64,000 nt of DNA from CAVVST01 sp963750995 (GTDB taxonomy: Bacteria; Acidobacteriota; Vicinamibacteria; Vicinamibacterales; UBA2999), in the NCBI GenBank assembly GCA_963750995.1, contig CAVVST010000003.1, positions 221,018-285,017 on the forward strand. The letters are read 5' to 3'. Positions 55,164 through 64,000 of this stretch are shown here, in pieces (the first letter of the stretch is position 1; each line of letters starts with the position of its first letter). Under the pieces are notes generated by a model. The model ran no database searches and was not told the origin of the DNA. It was given only the letters and a program-made list of their open reading frames with translations. A program made the position numbers and the translations under genes.

Positions 55164-55712
55164 TCAGCGAGCTGCGCCCGGGGAAGTAATGGTGCCGTGG
55201 AATGAGCCGAAGATATCGTGCATTTCGACGCCACCGGCTACACTACTGACTTCGAACTTGTGGAAGAGCTCCACGGTAAAGCTCCCCTGCGCTTCCGTTA
55301 ATCGACCGGTCCCTCCAGTAATGGTGTGAATTTCAGTGACTTTAAGGAACCCGCCGGGTAAATCCGAAAGTTCTGCCTGTCCGACAACTGTCGTATAGAT
55401 GCTGTCTCCATTGGCCGCGACCAAATGAGCCGACCCTGTGGCACTGAAGTTCAGGAGGTTTCCCGTAACTTCCCGATTCAGTGAAAATCGACCGAGCTGG
55501 GCACCAACTCCCCGGGCGGTTGTGCTGATCACTACCGAGGTCGCCTCTGGCGGCAGAATGTCATGGGCGTCATATCCTTGGAAGGTGCCCTTGAAGCATC
55601 CTGGCGCGTCGCTTGAGCACGAAGTCTGTGCCGCCGCCGGGACGGCAAGCGCCGCCGTCAGAATCATCGCCGCGATTGATACGTAGATCTGGGACCTCGT
55701 TCTGGTTGTCAT
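55164..55712 (-). CDS. Secreted beta-barrel-like protein (allene-oxide-cyclase-barrel type?)
   Basis: 182 residues with a signal peptide ending VPAAAQ. Cys pair SCSSDAPGC near the mature start. The pattern AANGDSIYTT, ITGGTGRLTEAQGSFTVELF and a final GSFHGTI repeat resembles secreted barrel proteins with G-G-T-G-R-F/L turns. Likely structural or binding; no enzymatic evidence. Confidence 0.68.
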   Translation of the reverse strand: MTTRTRSQIYVSIAAMILTAALAVPAAAQTSCSSDAPGCFKGTFQGYDAHDILPPEATSVVISTTARGVGAQLGRFSLNREVTGNLLNFSATGSAHLVAANGDSIYTTVVGQAELSDLPGGFLKVTEIHTITGGTGRLTEAQGSFTVELFHKFEVSSVAGGVEMHDIFGSFHGTITSPGAAR

Positions 55713-55822
55713 ATGCGCACCTCAAAGCCAGCGGTCGCCAATCCCTGGATTCGCGTTTGATTTCACCGCAACCTACAAGTCGCTGATGCCAAACGCGTTG
55801 TTCTGGAGGACATTGTGACCGC

Positions 55823-56482
55823 GTGTTCTCCCTTTCACTGGTACAGGCGGAAGCAGGCAACAAAAGCGGCCATGTCTCCTGGATATTTCTTGTGCCCAAC
55901 AGAGAGAACGGGCCACCGATCGAGGAACCCTCCGGAGAAATCACGAATCTACTGAGGGCCTGGAGCGGGGGCGATGACGCTGCGCTCGATCGGCTGGCGG
56001 AGCAGGTCTATCCGGAATTGCGTCGGATGGCTCGCCGGTACATGAAGAACGAACGCCAGGCGAACACACTGCAGTCCACGGGGTTGGTCCACGAGGTGTA
56101 CCTCCGCCTCGTGGACGTGCGCAAGGTCGACTGGCGCGCGCGCGCACAGTTTTATGCGATGGCGGCGCAGATGATGCGGCGCATCCTCGTGGACGCGGCG
56201 CGCGCCCGTGCTTCTACGAAGCGCGGCGGTTCGGCAGCCAAAGTGAACATCGACGACACCGCGGTGTTGTCTCCGGCGCCGGACCGATCGATTCTGGCGT
56301 TGGACGAGGCGCTCACGGCGTTCTCGCGCCTCGCGCCGCGGCAGGCCAGGGTTGTCGAGTTGCGTTATTTTGGCGGCCTGACGGAGGAGGAGATTGTCGC
56401 GGCGCTCGACATCTCACCGCGCACGATCAGGCGCGACTGGGATATTGCCAAAGCGTGGCTGGCGCGCGAGCTGAATCGGTAG
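55823..56482 (+). CDS. ECF-type RNA polymerase sigma factor
   Basis: Up to 219 residues; start uncertain (GTG at 55823 or 55892). Region 2: LLRAWSGGDDAALDRLAEQVY, ELRRMARRYMKNERQANTLQ, VHEVYLRLVD, AQFYAMAAQMMRRILVDAAR. Region 4: LAPRQARVVELRYFGGLTEEE then ISPRTIRRDWDIAKAWL (helix-turn-helix). Fits the ECF group that commonly sits beside Ser/Thr kinases. The kinase follows 23 bp later, so the kinase may control this factor. Confidence 0.9.
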   Translation: MFSLSLVQAEAGNKSGHVSWIFLVPNRENGPPIEEPSGEITNLLRAWSGGDDAALDRLAEQVYPELRRMARRYMKNERQANTLQSTGLVHEVYLRLVDVRKVDWRARAQFYAMAAQMMRRILVDAARARASTKRGGSAAKVNIDDTAVLSPAPDRSILALDEALTAFSRLAPRQARVVELRYFGGLTEEEIVAALDISPRTIRRDWDIAKAWLARELNR

Positions 56483-56505
56483 AATCGGTGTCATTGTTTC
56501 ACCCC

Positions 56506-59376
56506 ATGACCCCGGAGCGGTTTCGGCACATTGAAGAGCTCTATCATGCTGCGCGTGAAGCGACTGCCGACGAGCGGGCGGCGCTGCTGGCGCGGGCAGA
56601 TCCCGAACTGCGCCATGAAGTCGAATTGCTGCTCGCGGAGCGCAAAGGGGTCGAATTCCTCGATCGGCCCGCCATCCAGCACGCCTTCGACCTTCTAGAG
56701 GACTCGACGGCCGTCCCCTTGGCCGCGGGCGCGCGCCTGGGTCCATACCGCATCGAACACAAGCTCGGCGAAGGCGGCATGGGCGAAGTCTTTCACGCGG
56801 TCGACACGCGGTTGGGCCGCGCCGTCGCGATCAAGATTACCCACGAGCAGTTCAGCGCGCGGTTCCAACGCGAAGCGCGCGCGATTGCCTCCCTGAACCA
56901 TCCGAACATCTGCACGGTCCACGACGTTGGCCCGAACTATCTCGTCATGGAGCTGGTGGAGGGCGAAACGTTAGCGGCACGGCTCAAGAGCGGACCGCTC
57001 CCGATCAACACGGCGCTGCTGTATGCCTCACAGATTGCCGCTGCACTAGCCGAAGCGCACGCCAAGGACATCGTTCACCGCGATCTCAAACCGGGCAACA
57101 TCATGGTCGCGCGATCCGGCATCAAGGTGCTGGATTTCGGGCTGGCCAGATCGGGCCAGGATCAGACGGTCACGGTCAGCCGCACGGTGATGGGCACGCC
57201 CGGCTACATGGCACCAGAGCAGCGTGAAGGCACACCGGCCGATGCGCGCGCGGACATCTATTCGTTCGGCTGCGTCCTCTACGAAGTGTTCACCGGCGCA
57301 ACAGTCGCCGCCCGAAGACGGCGCTTCCCCTCGCGGAAGCTGGAACAAATCGCGAGCCGGTGTCTCGAAGAGGACCCGGGACGCCGGTGGCAATCTGTCG
57401 CCGAGTTGCAGCGCGAACTGGCCGGCATCACCGCCACCAGCACGCATGGCACACGCGTCTTTGCCGCCGCCGTAGCGACGCTGGCGTCGTTCGCCGCGGC
57501 GTATTTCTATTTCCAGCCCGCTCCGAGACTCACCGACAAGGACCTCATCGTCCTTGCCGACTTCACGAATCGGACGGGCGACCCAGTGTTCGACGAAACA
57601 CTGCGACAAGGACTGGCCGTGCAGTTGGAGCAGTCGCCGTTCCTCAGTCTCCTGTCCGACCAACGCATCCGAAGAACGCTGCCTTTGATGAACGTGCCGG
57701 CGGACGCGCGATTGACTCCGGAGATCGCGCAGGGGGTATGCGTCCGGACAGCGAGCGCGGCCGTGCTCGAAGGATCGATCGCCACGCTCGGAAGTCAGTA
57801 CGTCCTCGGCCTGCGCGCGAAGAACTGTACGACCGGCGACGTTCTCGCCGACGAGCAGGTACAGGCGGCAAGGAAGGAAGATGTCCTCGGCGCGCTGGGC
57901 CAGATGGTGAAACGGTTCAGGACACGAGTGGGTGAATCGCTCGCCACCGTCGAAAAACACTCGACGCCGCTCCAGGAAGCGACGACCCCGTCACTGGAAG
58001 CCCTGCAGGCCTACAGCACCGCGTTACGAGTGGTCATGTCATCCGGATCATGGTTGCCGGCCCGGCCGCTGTTGGAGCGCGCGATCGCCATCGACCCGGA
58101 CTTTGCGATCGCCCATGCGTGGCTCGGATTCAGTTACAGCGGTCTCGGAGAGTCGACGCTGGCGCGGCAGAGCACGCTGAAGGCGTACCAATTGCGCGCT
58201 CGAGCCAGCGACGTCGAGCGGTTCTGGATCGAGACGCTGTACGACCGCCAGGTGACCGGCAATCTGGAGCGGGAGCAGCGGACGCTCGAGTCGTGGGCGC
58301 GGACGTATCCGCGCGATTCCGTTCCTCCCGGATTGCTGTCAGGTTTCGCCACAGGGAGCACCGGCAGATACGAACTGTCGATCGCCGAAGCCGGCAAGGC
58401 CATCGCGCTCGATCCTGACCTGGCACCCGCATACAGCAGCAAGGCGCTCGGCGAGCTCCGCCTGAATCGGCTGGCCGATGCCGAGGGGACCGTTCGTCGA
58501 GCGACGGAACGCAACCTCGACTCCCCAGAGTATTTCCTGGTGCGGTACTTCATCGCCTTCTTGCACGGCGATGGCGAGAACATCAAGCGAAAGGCGGCGC
58601 TGGCCAGGGGAAAGCCTTTCACGGAAGACATGATTTCACACGTGGAGGCGCTCGTTCTGGCTCGTGCCGGCCGATTGCAGGACGCGAGACGGACGGCCGC
58701 GGTCGCCGTCGACATCGCGACGCAGAAGGGTCAGCGTGAACGGGCGGCTTCGTTCGAAGCGGCAACCGCGGTGTGGGAGGGCTTCTACGGGAATGCGGCC
58801 GCAGCAAGACGGCGGGCAACCACGGCTCTCGAGCTTGCCAGGGGGCGCGACGTGGACTACACCGCCGCGTTCGCACTGGCCCTCGCTGGCGACGTCGCTC
58901 GATCGCGGGCGCTTGCCGACGGCCTCGCCAGGAATTTTCCTGAAGATACGTCGGTGCAATACATGTATCTGCCGACGCTTCGGGCGCTGCTCTCGTTACA
59001 CGCGCATGATCCGGCAGCGGCGATTCAATCGCTGCAGACCGCTTCCCGCTTCGACCTCGCCGTGGGCGGCATCGGCTTCAATGCGCTCTTCGGTGCGCTG
59101 TATCCGGTCTACGTTCGCGGCCAGGCGTACCTCGCCGGACGTCAACCCGCCGACGCCGCCGGCGAGTTCCAGCGCATTCTCGATCATCGAAGCATCGTCC
59201 TGGTCGATCCCATGGATGCGATGGCGCGCCTGCAGCTGGCGAGAGCGCTCGTGCTCTCGGGCGAAACCGCGAAGGCGAAAAGCGCCTACAACGATCTCTT
59301 TGCACTGTGGAAAGATGCCGACCCCAAAATCCCGATCGTCAACGAGGCACGAGCGGAATACGCAAAACTACAGTGA
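56506..59376 (+). CDS. Membrane Ser/Thr protein kinase with TPR-like C-terminal domain
   Basis: 956 residues from ATG 56506. An N-terminal helical segment (MTPERFRHIEELYHAARE) is typical of acidobacterial kinases. Kinase domain about 75-335: LGEGGMGEVFHA, AIKITHE, HRDLKPGNIMV, DFGLARSG, GTPGYMAPEQ. One membrane helix (FAAAVATLASFAAAYFYF) follows. The extracytoplasmic part has a DLIVLADFTNRTGDPVFDET domain, then TPR-like helical repeats (IAIDPDFAIAHAWLGFSYSG, IALDPDLAPAYSSKAL). All catalytic residues are present. Predicted sensor kinase co-expressed with the ECF factor. Confidence 0.92.
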   Translation: MTPERFRHIEELYHAAREATADERAALLARADPELRHEVELLLAERKGVEFLDRPAIQHAFDLLEDSTAVPLAAGARLGPYRIEHKLGEGGMGEVFHAVDTRLGRAVAIKITHEQFSARFQREARAIASLNHPNICTVHDVGPNYLVMELVEGETLAARLKSGPLPINTALLYASQIAAALAEAHAKDIVHRDLKPGNIMVARSGIKVLDFGLARSGQDQTVTVSRTVMGTPGYMAPEQREGTPADARADIYSFGCVLYEVFTGATVAARRRRFPSRKLEQIASRCLEEDPGRRWQSVAELQRELAGITATSTHGTRVFAAAVATLASFAAAYFYFQPAPRLTDKDLIVLADFTNRTGDPVFDETLRQGLAVQLEQSPFLSLLSDQRIRRTLPLMNVPADARLTPEIAQGVCVRTASAAVLEGSIATLGSQYVLGLRAKNCTTGDVLADEQVQAARKEDVLGALGQMVKRFRTRVGESLATVEKHSTPLQEATTPSLEALQAYSTALRVVMSSGSWLPARPLLERAIAIDPDFAIAHAWLGFSYSGLGESTLARQSTLKAYQLRARASDVERFWIETLYDRQVTGNLEREQRTLESWARTYPRDSVPPGLLSGFATGSTGRYELSIAEAGKAIALDPDLAPAYSSKALGELRLNRLADAEGTVRRATERNLDSPEYFLVRYFIAFLHGDGENIKRKAALARGKPFTEDMISHVEALVLARAGRLQDARRTAAVAVDIATQKGQRERAASFEAATAVWEGFYGNAAAARRRATTALELARGRDVDYTAAFALALAGDVARSRALADGLARNFPEDTSVQYMYLPTLRALLSLHAHDPAAAIQSLQTASRFDLAVGGIGFNALFGALYPVYVRGQAYLAGRQPADAAGEFQRILDHRSIVLVDPMDAMARLQLARALVLSGETAKAKSAYNDLFALWKDADPKIPIVNEARAEYAKLQ

Positions 59377-59384
59377 GCCCGGTC

Positions 59385-59415
59385 CGAGAAAGGCCGGCTT
59401 CAAACCTGCTTCTCG
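59385..59415. terminator. Hairpin between convergent genes
   Basis: CGAGAA and TTCTCG close an imperfect GC-containing stem in the 76 bp between the kinase gene and the next gene on the opposite strand. Confidence 0.45.
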
Positions 59416-59452
59416 ATCAACCCGTAACGCTCGGACCTGCAGTGTCCCTCCG

Positions 59453-61168
59453 CTATTCCACGACATCAAAGCGCAGACCGCTCGATCCTTCGCCGCGGCC
59501 GACCGTCTTGCGGCGGCCGATCCATAGTAACGGGCTGCCGTCGAACCAGCGGGCGTATTGATAGGAACGGGTGACCCGGCAGCCTTCGCGTGGGATCTCC
59601 TCTTCAAAAATATCGAGCGGGCCGACGCTGGGTTTCAGGATTTGACTCAGCGCGGGTTGAGGTTGCAGCGTTCCGTCCTGACGTAATGTCGCGCCGCGGC
59701 GGAAACGGATCGCTTTTTGGCCCGGCCGAATCTGAACCGGGATGAGGGGAATCCAGTAGCCGGGGACTTCTGTCGACAGCCGCCACGTCAGTGCCCCGTC
59801 ATTGGAGGGTGCGGGCGTGGCGGGCTCGTTGCGGCGCTGTCGGGCGAGGTCGTCGTCGCGTCGATTCAGCGGGCGGCCGGATACGCCTTCGGCAATTCGC
59901 TCCACACCCCAGGCGAGGTTGGCCATTTCATCGCGCAGGAACAGCACCTCGTCGAGCGGTGTGCCTTCCATCGTGCGCTTCAGTGTCGGCGCCAAGAATA
60001 GACTTGTCGGAGCGTCCGCATTGCCACTGTTTTTAAACATCCGCCAGCGGCTCGACGCGGGATGGGCAGACCGCTCGATGGACGGAATCAGCATGCGGAC
60101 GCCGAATGTATCGGTGATTACCAGGGAGTTGATTTTGCAGATCGAGCCGACCGGCACATCCACTGGGATGACGAACCAATCGTTGCCGTAGGTGATGGCG
60201 AAATCGACCAACAGCATGCGGGCAAGGTCGTCCGGATCCACTTCCACCGCGCCGAAATTTACCGAGGCATCTTCGAATTCCCACCACCGCGACGCCGGCA
60301 TTCCGCGATACGTTGCCGGAGCGGGAATCATGGTTCTGGTGATGGGTAGCGGATTCACTCCCGCCATCCGGTCTTCACCGGCTCCGATCGTTTCGCCCAT
60401 CCTGACATCGAAGTCGTACCAGTCGAGATCGCCTTCGTGGTACTCCGACGTCAAGACCATTGACGGCGTGGTTGGCGCTTCAACCGAGAAGGCGTACTCC
60501 ATCCGCTGTGAGGACCAGGCTTCAGACTGTTCCGCCGGCTCGCTGAACAACGCCTCATACCAACGAATGAACGCATCTCGCGCGGCCGCGAACGCTTGTA
60601 CATCAGCAGGTTGTTCGATTGTCGGCGCCGCCGGAAGCGGGTTCTTCTTCAGCTCGGTGTACAGCTTGACGCCATCCGGAACGCGGCCAGACATCACGTC
60701 CAGGAATCGCAAGGCCTCGCCATCAACGTCAGCCGCAAGCGCCGCGCTGCGTGCTGGCAAGGGGAACGCCGCGAGGAAGCCTTGATGGTACTTCGTGCCG
60801 AATGGCGCACGCCCCAACACGCGCAAGAATTGCTGACCGGCTTCGACCGACACACGCAGGCGCACGAGCGCGCCCGGCTTGGGGTGCACTGCCTCGCGCT
60901 CGACGAACGTTTCCAAGGGAACCCTCTTCGGATCGAACTTCACCGGCCCTGCCGCGCCGCCCTGCGGCACGTAGCGGGTGAGTTCGGCGCACTCGGCGCG
61001 CAATCGTGCGGAAACCGGCGTGCCATTGTCGTCCCCTTGCAACTCACCAAGTTGCCACTGCCGCGCGAGTAGCCAGAGGGGATCGTAGATCCGCGCCTTC
61101 AGCGTTTCGTTCTGTGAAGCGCCGCGGACGTTCGGTTCTAAACGCGACCACGTGGTGATCGATGGCAT
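59453..61168 (-). CDS. Large protein of unknown function
   Basis: 571 residues from the ATG 5 bp after the upstream stop. Opening MPSITTWSRLEP, then ARIYDPLWLLARQWQLGELQ, Trp-rich. Mid-protein shows YHEGDLDWYDFDV, SRWWEFEDASVNFG and LLVDFAITYGNDWFVIPVDV. No signal peptide, membrane helix or catalytic motif. Translationally linked to the next gene upstream (61174-63999), with which it probably forms a complex. Family not recognised. Confidence 0.7.
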   Translation of the reverse strand: MPSITTWSRLEPNVRGASQNETLKARIYDPLWLLARQWQLGELQGDDNGTPVSARLRAECAELTRYVPQGGAAGPVKFDPKRVPLETFVEREAVHPKPGALVRLRVSVEAGQQFLRVLGRAPFGTKYHQGFLAAFPLPARSAALAADVDGEALRFLDVMSGRVPDGVKLYTELKKNPLPAAPTIEQPADVQAFAAARDAFIRWYEALFSEPAEQSEAWSSQRMEYAFSVEAPTTPSMVLTSEYHEGDLDWYDFDVRMGETIGAGEDRMAGVNPLPITRTMIPAPATYRGMPASRWWEFEDASVNFGAVEVDPDDLARMLLVDFAITYGNDWFVIPVDVPVGSICKINSLVITDTFGVRMLIPSIERSAHPASSRWRMFKNSGNADAPTSLFLAPTLKRTMEGTPLDEVLFLRDEMANLAWGVERIAEGVSGRPLNRRDDDLARQRRNEPATPAPSNDGALTWRLSTEVPGYWIPLIPVQIRPGQKAIRFRRGATLRQDGTLQPQPALSQILKPSVGPLDIFEEEIPREGCRVTRSYQYARWFDGSPLLWIGRRKTVGRGEGSSGLRFDVVE

Positions 61169-61173
61169 GATGA

Positions 61174-63999
61174 TCAGGGTCTCTTGAAAAAGTCCGTTGA
61201 GACCGTATGGTCCTCCGCGTTGAAGGCGAAATACGCTGCTGGGAGATAGTGCGAGGTCTCGTCCAGCAAATCCGGCGTTACGGCGCGCATGTGCACCAGG
61301 CTGATCGTCTCGCGCAGCACCTGCTGAAGCCACGGGATCGTCCAGAACGCCTGCTCGACGGGGTTGGGATGGGCGGCCACGAGAATAGCCTGAGGCGCAA
61401 CCGAATCCGGTTGGTTGTACTGAAACACCACGCCTGTGGTTTCGGTGGCGTTGGGCACGACTTCGACCCACTCGTCGATCAACAGGCCAGCAACCGCAGG
61501 CTGCGTGAAATCGATGGATTCGGGCATATGGACAATCAGCGATAAACGGCCTGGCGGGATCGGCGTGCCTGGCTTCGCCGGCAAGCCGACCCAGCGGTCG
61601 TCGTCACGTTGTGGCAGCTGCGCCACCTGCAGCGTGAGTGCATCGCCGTTGCTCAGCGCTTCGGCGTACTGCAGCGAATCGTCAAGGCGCGCGACGCCTT
61701 CGCGAACTCGCGCCATTCGTTGATGGAACGTCACGACGGCGAGCGGATCGCCATCTTGAACAGCCGTGCTCGCGGTCAGCGCACGCTGAATCTCGGTCAA
61801 ATTCGGCGGACGGAAGCGTGGAAGCGCCACGAAGCTAGTGCCGAACAGATGCTTGAGTCGTTCCGCAGAATCGGTCGCGGCATCGGCTTTCGCCAGGCGA
61901 TCTGTCGCTTCGCGATCGATAGATCGCGCTTGAAAGACGAGCATCTTCAGATCCGCTTCGGTCTGGCCGACCACCGACAACGGGATGGCTCCCGGGATGC
62001 CGAAGGCCGCGATCGTGTGCATCACCGACCGCAGCGGGGCCAGTGTGGCAGGTGTGGCGCCACTCAAGGCCGTTTGCAAGGTCGTCTGCAATTGACGGAG
62101 CGAGGCCAACGCACGGTCCGCGCGGACCTTCAGATTCGCAGCATCCAGAACCGTAGGCGAACCGGCAACATCGGCGATATTGATGTCTCCCGCTCGCAAG
62201 GCCCGCCCACCCGCCAGCAGATTACGCGCCGCGCGCACCACTTCTGTGAACTCCGACCAACTGACGTCCGTCGTCGGCCAGGCTGGATCGCGTGACGGAT
62301 TCAGCCGCAGCGTTTGCGTCGCGGTCAGCGCCACGTTTCGCCGCGCCAGGAACAGGATGCGCTGTTCCAGTTCCGACAGCCGGGAATCTTCCGTTGATTC
62401 CTGCGCATGAATCACATCGAGCGGCGCGAGCTTCAGGGTCTTGAGCCGAATCTCTTGCTTGTCCACGACGGCGCCCGTCGTGGTGTTCACCCGTTCGACG
62501 ACACAGCGAACACGGTCGGGATTGCCGAGCAGTTTCGCCGCCCACGCATTGAGGAATGGCTCCGCCAACGAACGAAAGGTCGCCGTCCAATCGGCGATCG
62601 TGGCTGGAGCGCCAGGAAAGAGCGCGACCACCCGGTGCGTGAACGCAGAACCGGTCCGTGGCGTGCGGATGACTTCCAGCTCAGGCGGCGGCGCTTCGCC
62701 GCGTTCCAATGCATCGAGAGTTGCGGCGGCACGGCTGGGATTGCCGAGCACGACATGATGAGCACTCTCGGCCAGCAAAGCATCGCTCAGCGCGTCGACG
62801 CTACTGGCCAGTGCATCCAACTCCACGTTCATGATGGGCGGCACCGGAACTTTCGCGACCGCGCTAACGAGCTGGAAAAGGGTCACGCGATCCCCCCGCC
62901 CTTTCGATCGGCGCACGAGGTCGAGCCCATCCACAACATGGGTCGCTGACACAGATTCGACCGCTTGCCCAGTCTCGTCGACCCGCGCTGACTTGATCGG
63001 CACGATCTGGCGGAACGCATCGATGAAGACGTCCAGGCCACGCTCGTGCAGGGCGCGCTCGAATCGATACCCCAGTAAGGCGGCGAGCGGCTGGCCGGAT
63101 CGCACGCCATCCAGTAAATATTGCGCCGTGCGGGCGCGATCGGAGGACAGATCGATCGCAAGCGGATCGGCCTGTGGATCTGCCGAGCGGCCAAAACGAG
63201 TGAGATGCCCGCTTCGCAGCACCGCCACCGTCGCGGCATGATCGAGCGACGGTGCATGGACAAAGCCTGGATCGTTCGGGAATCCGAACACAGGTCCCGG
63301 TTCGGCAGGCGGCGGCGTCAACTGCGCTCGTGGCGGCCCAGGTTGCAGGTCTTCTACCCAGCCGTAGCCTCCCAGATACACGCCAGCAGGATCTTTCTGC
63401 CGCATGGTCTTCAAGCGCTTCGTGGCAAACGATGTGACCCAGGCGTCCAGGCGATGCGACGACAGATCGAGAGCGCCGCGCATCAACATCGACAGCTTGT
63501 CGGTCTGCAACACCTTCAGCGCCTCGAGACTCTGGCGGAAATCCTGCACGTTCTTGTCGGCCGGTTGCGTGAACGCCGGCCCGGTGTGCAGTGCTGCCGC
63601 CGTAATGCGATCGAGCGGCGTTTCCATCGGCAGTTGCGTGAATCGGACATGCTCCGGTTCGGCGCGCAGATGCGGCGCGCGGCCCAGCGCCCGAGCCGCG
63701 GCATTCGCGTACTCGACCATCATCGAGTGACGCAACAGCAGATACATCAAACTGAATGGAGCCGGAATGGAAGCATGCTGGAGCAATGCGTCGAGATTCG
63801 GCGCCTTCAACAACTGATCGATATAGTTGAAGGTGAAGTCGGCGCTCGAGGACGACTGAACCAACGGCAAGCTCAGTCCGGAACGCGCGGGATCGCACAA
63901 CGTCAGCATCGCGCGCGGCGTGACGCCGCGAACGCCGGCGATGAGCGCTAACGCCCGGAGCGCCTGTGCCCGTTGCACGCGGTCCCAGGCGTCGTTCCG
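61174..63999 (-). CDS. Large protein of unknown function, 5' end beyond window
   Basis: At least 941 residues; the frame remains open to the right edge (a GTG at 63978 is possible but not convincing as start). Largely helical, with Arg/Leu-rich segments (LSELEQRILFLARRNVALT, RADRALASLRQLQTTLQTAL). The C-terminal part has PPGRLSLIVHMPESIDF, LLIDEWVEVVPN and SHYLPAAYFAFNAEDHTV. No signal or membrane segment in the visible part. Its 5-bp spacing to the next gene suggests co-translation. Large size and pairing suggest a structural particle or secretion-related locus, without firm evidence. Confidence 0.7.
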   Translation of the reverse strand, partial: RNDAWDRVQRAQALRALALIAGVRGVTPRAMLTLCDPARSGLSLPLVQSSSSADFTFNYIDQLLKAPNLDALLQHASIPAPFSLMYLLLRHSMMVEYANAAARALGRAPHLRAEPEHVRFTQLPMETPLDRITAAALHTGPAFTQPADKNVQDFRQSLEALKVLQTDKLSMLMRGALDLSSHRLDAWVTSFATKRLKTMRQKDPAGVYLGGYGWVEDLQPGPPRAQLTPPPAEPGPVFGFPNDPGFVHAPSLDHAATVAVLRSGHLTRFGRSADPQADPLAIDLSSDRARTAQYLLDGVRSGQPLAALLGYRFERALHERGLDVFIDAFRQIVPIKSARVDETGQAVESVSATHVVDGLDLVRRSKGRGDRVTLFQLVSAVAKVPVPPIMNVELDALASSVDALSDALLAESAHHVVLGNPSRAAATLDALERGEAPPPELEVIRTPRTGSAFTHRVVALFPGAPATIADWTATFRSLAEPFLNAWAAKLLGNPDRVRCVVERVNTTTGAVVDKQEIRLKTLKLAPLDVIHAQESTEDSRLSELEQRILFLARRNVALTATQTLRLNPSRDPAWPTTDVSWSEFTEVVRAARNLLAGGRALRAGDINIADVAGSPTVLDAANLKVRADRALASLRQLQTTLQTALSGATPATLAPLRSVMHTIAAFGIPGAIPLSVVGQTEADLKMLVFQARSIDREATDRLAKADAATDSAERLKHLFGTSFVALPRFRPPNLTEIQRALTASTAVQDGDPLAVVTFHQRMARVREGVARLDDSLQYAEALSNGDALTLQVAQLPQRDDDRWVGLPAKPGTPIPPGRLSLIVHMPESIDFTQPAVAGLLIDEWVEVVPNATETTGVVFQYNQPDSVAPQAILVAAHPNPVEQAFWTIPWLQQVLRETISLVHMRAVTPDLLDETSHYLPAAYFAFNAEDHTVSTDFFKRP

Positions 64000-64000
64000 G

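Noticed and set aside
1..64000. Insertion sequence, integron or prophage as cause of the rearrangements
   Set aside because: No transposase, integrase, target-site duplication or tRNA attachment site was seen; duplication and deletion between paralogues explains the scars without one.

Overview
ORGANISM. This is GC-rich bacterial chromosomal DNA with dense genes and short gaps. Oar-type TonB-dependent receptors with an N-terminal carboxypeptidase-regulatory domain, many small secreted DUF6152 proteins, and an ECF sigma factor next to a receptor-like Ser/Thr kinase with TPR-like repeats point to Acidobacteriota, probably a soil Vicinamibacteria-type lineage. This is inferred from gene content; there is no rRNA. 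I saw no tRNA, CRISPR array, transposase or phage integrase. LAYOUT. 1-7.1 kb: end of an extradiol (catechol 2,3-) dioxygenase, a MetE-like methyltransferase and a secreted protein with ATGA overlaps; small exported proteins; a 727-residue Ala/Glu-rich coiled-coil protein with a degenerate receiver domain; an exported metallo-beta-lactamase-fold hydrolase carrying two EF-hand loops. 7.2-41.9 kb: an accessory region built from repeated copies of a few exported families: four TonB-dependent receptors (TBDR), three Tat-exported thiamine-diphosphate (ThDP) enzymes each next to a c-type cytochrome gene, NHL beta-propellers, DUF6152 proteins, a secreted family recognised by a W-E-G-D-T-L-V-V/I motif (called the WEGDTL family here), calycin-like secreted proteins, an amidase and two exported class II aldolase copies. 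Many copies are broken, by single-base frameshifts, internal deletions or truncation. 42-49.3 kb: a ferritin-like protein, an ICMT-like membrane methyltransferase, a second NHL/WEGDTL/DUF6152 operon, further DUF6152 genes, an epoxide hydrolase and a metallophosphoesterase. 49.9-59.4 kb: mostly intact single-copy genes: DUF937-OmpA envelope protein, YcaQ-type glycosylase, cysteine-dioxygenase-like cupin, APC permease, small cupin, secreted beta-barrel-like protein, ECF sigma factor and Ser/Thr kinase. 59.4-64 kb: two large unrecognised genes, the second running off the window. HOW THE GENES MAY WORK TOGETHER. TBDRs bring substrates across the outer membrane. Tat-exported ThDP enzymes would cleave or oxidise them in the periplasm, and the paired cytochromes c are natural electron acceptors. 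DUF6152, WEGDTL and NHL proteins travel with them as an uncharacterised exported set. All six DUF6152 proteins would begin with His-His after signal-peptide cleavage and carry a conserved Asn-Pro-His, which suggests a metal (copper?) site. These functional links come from gene context only.
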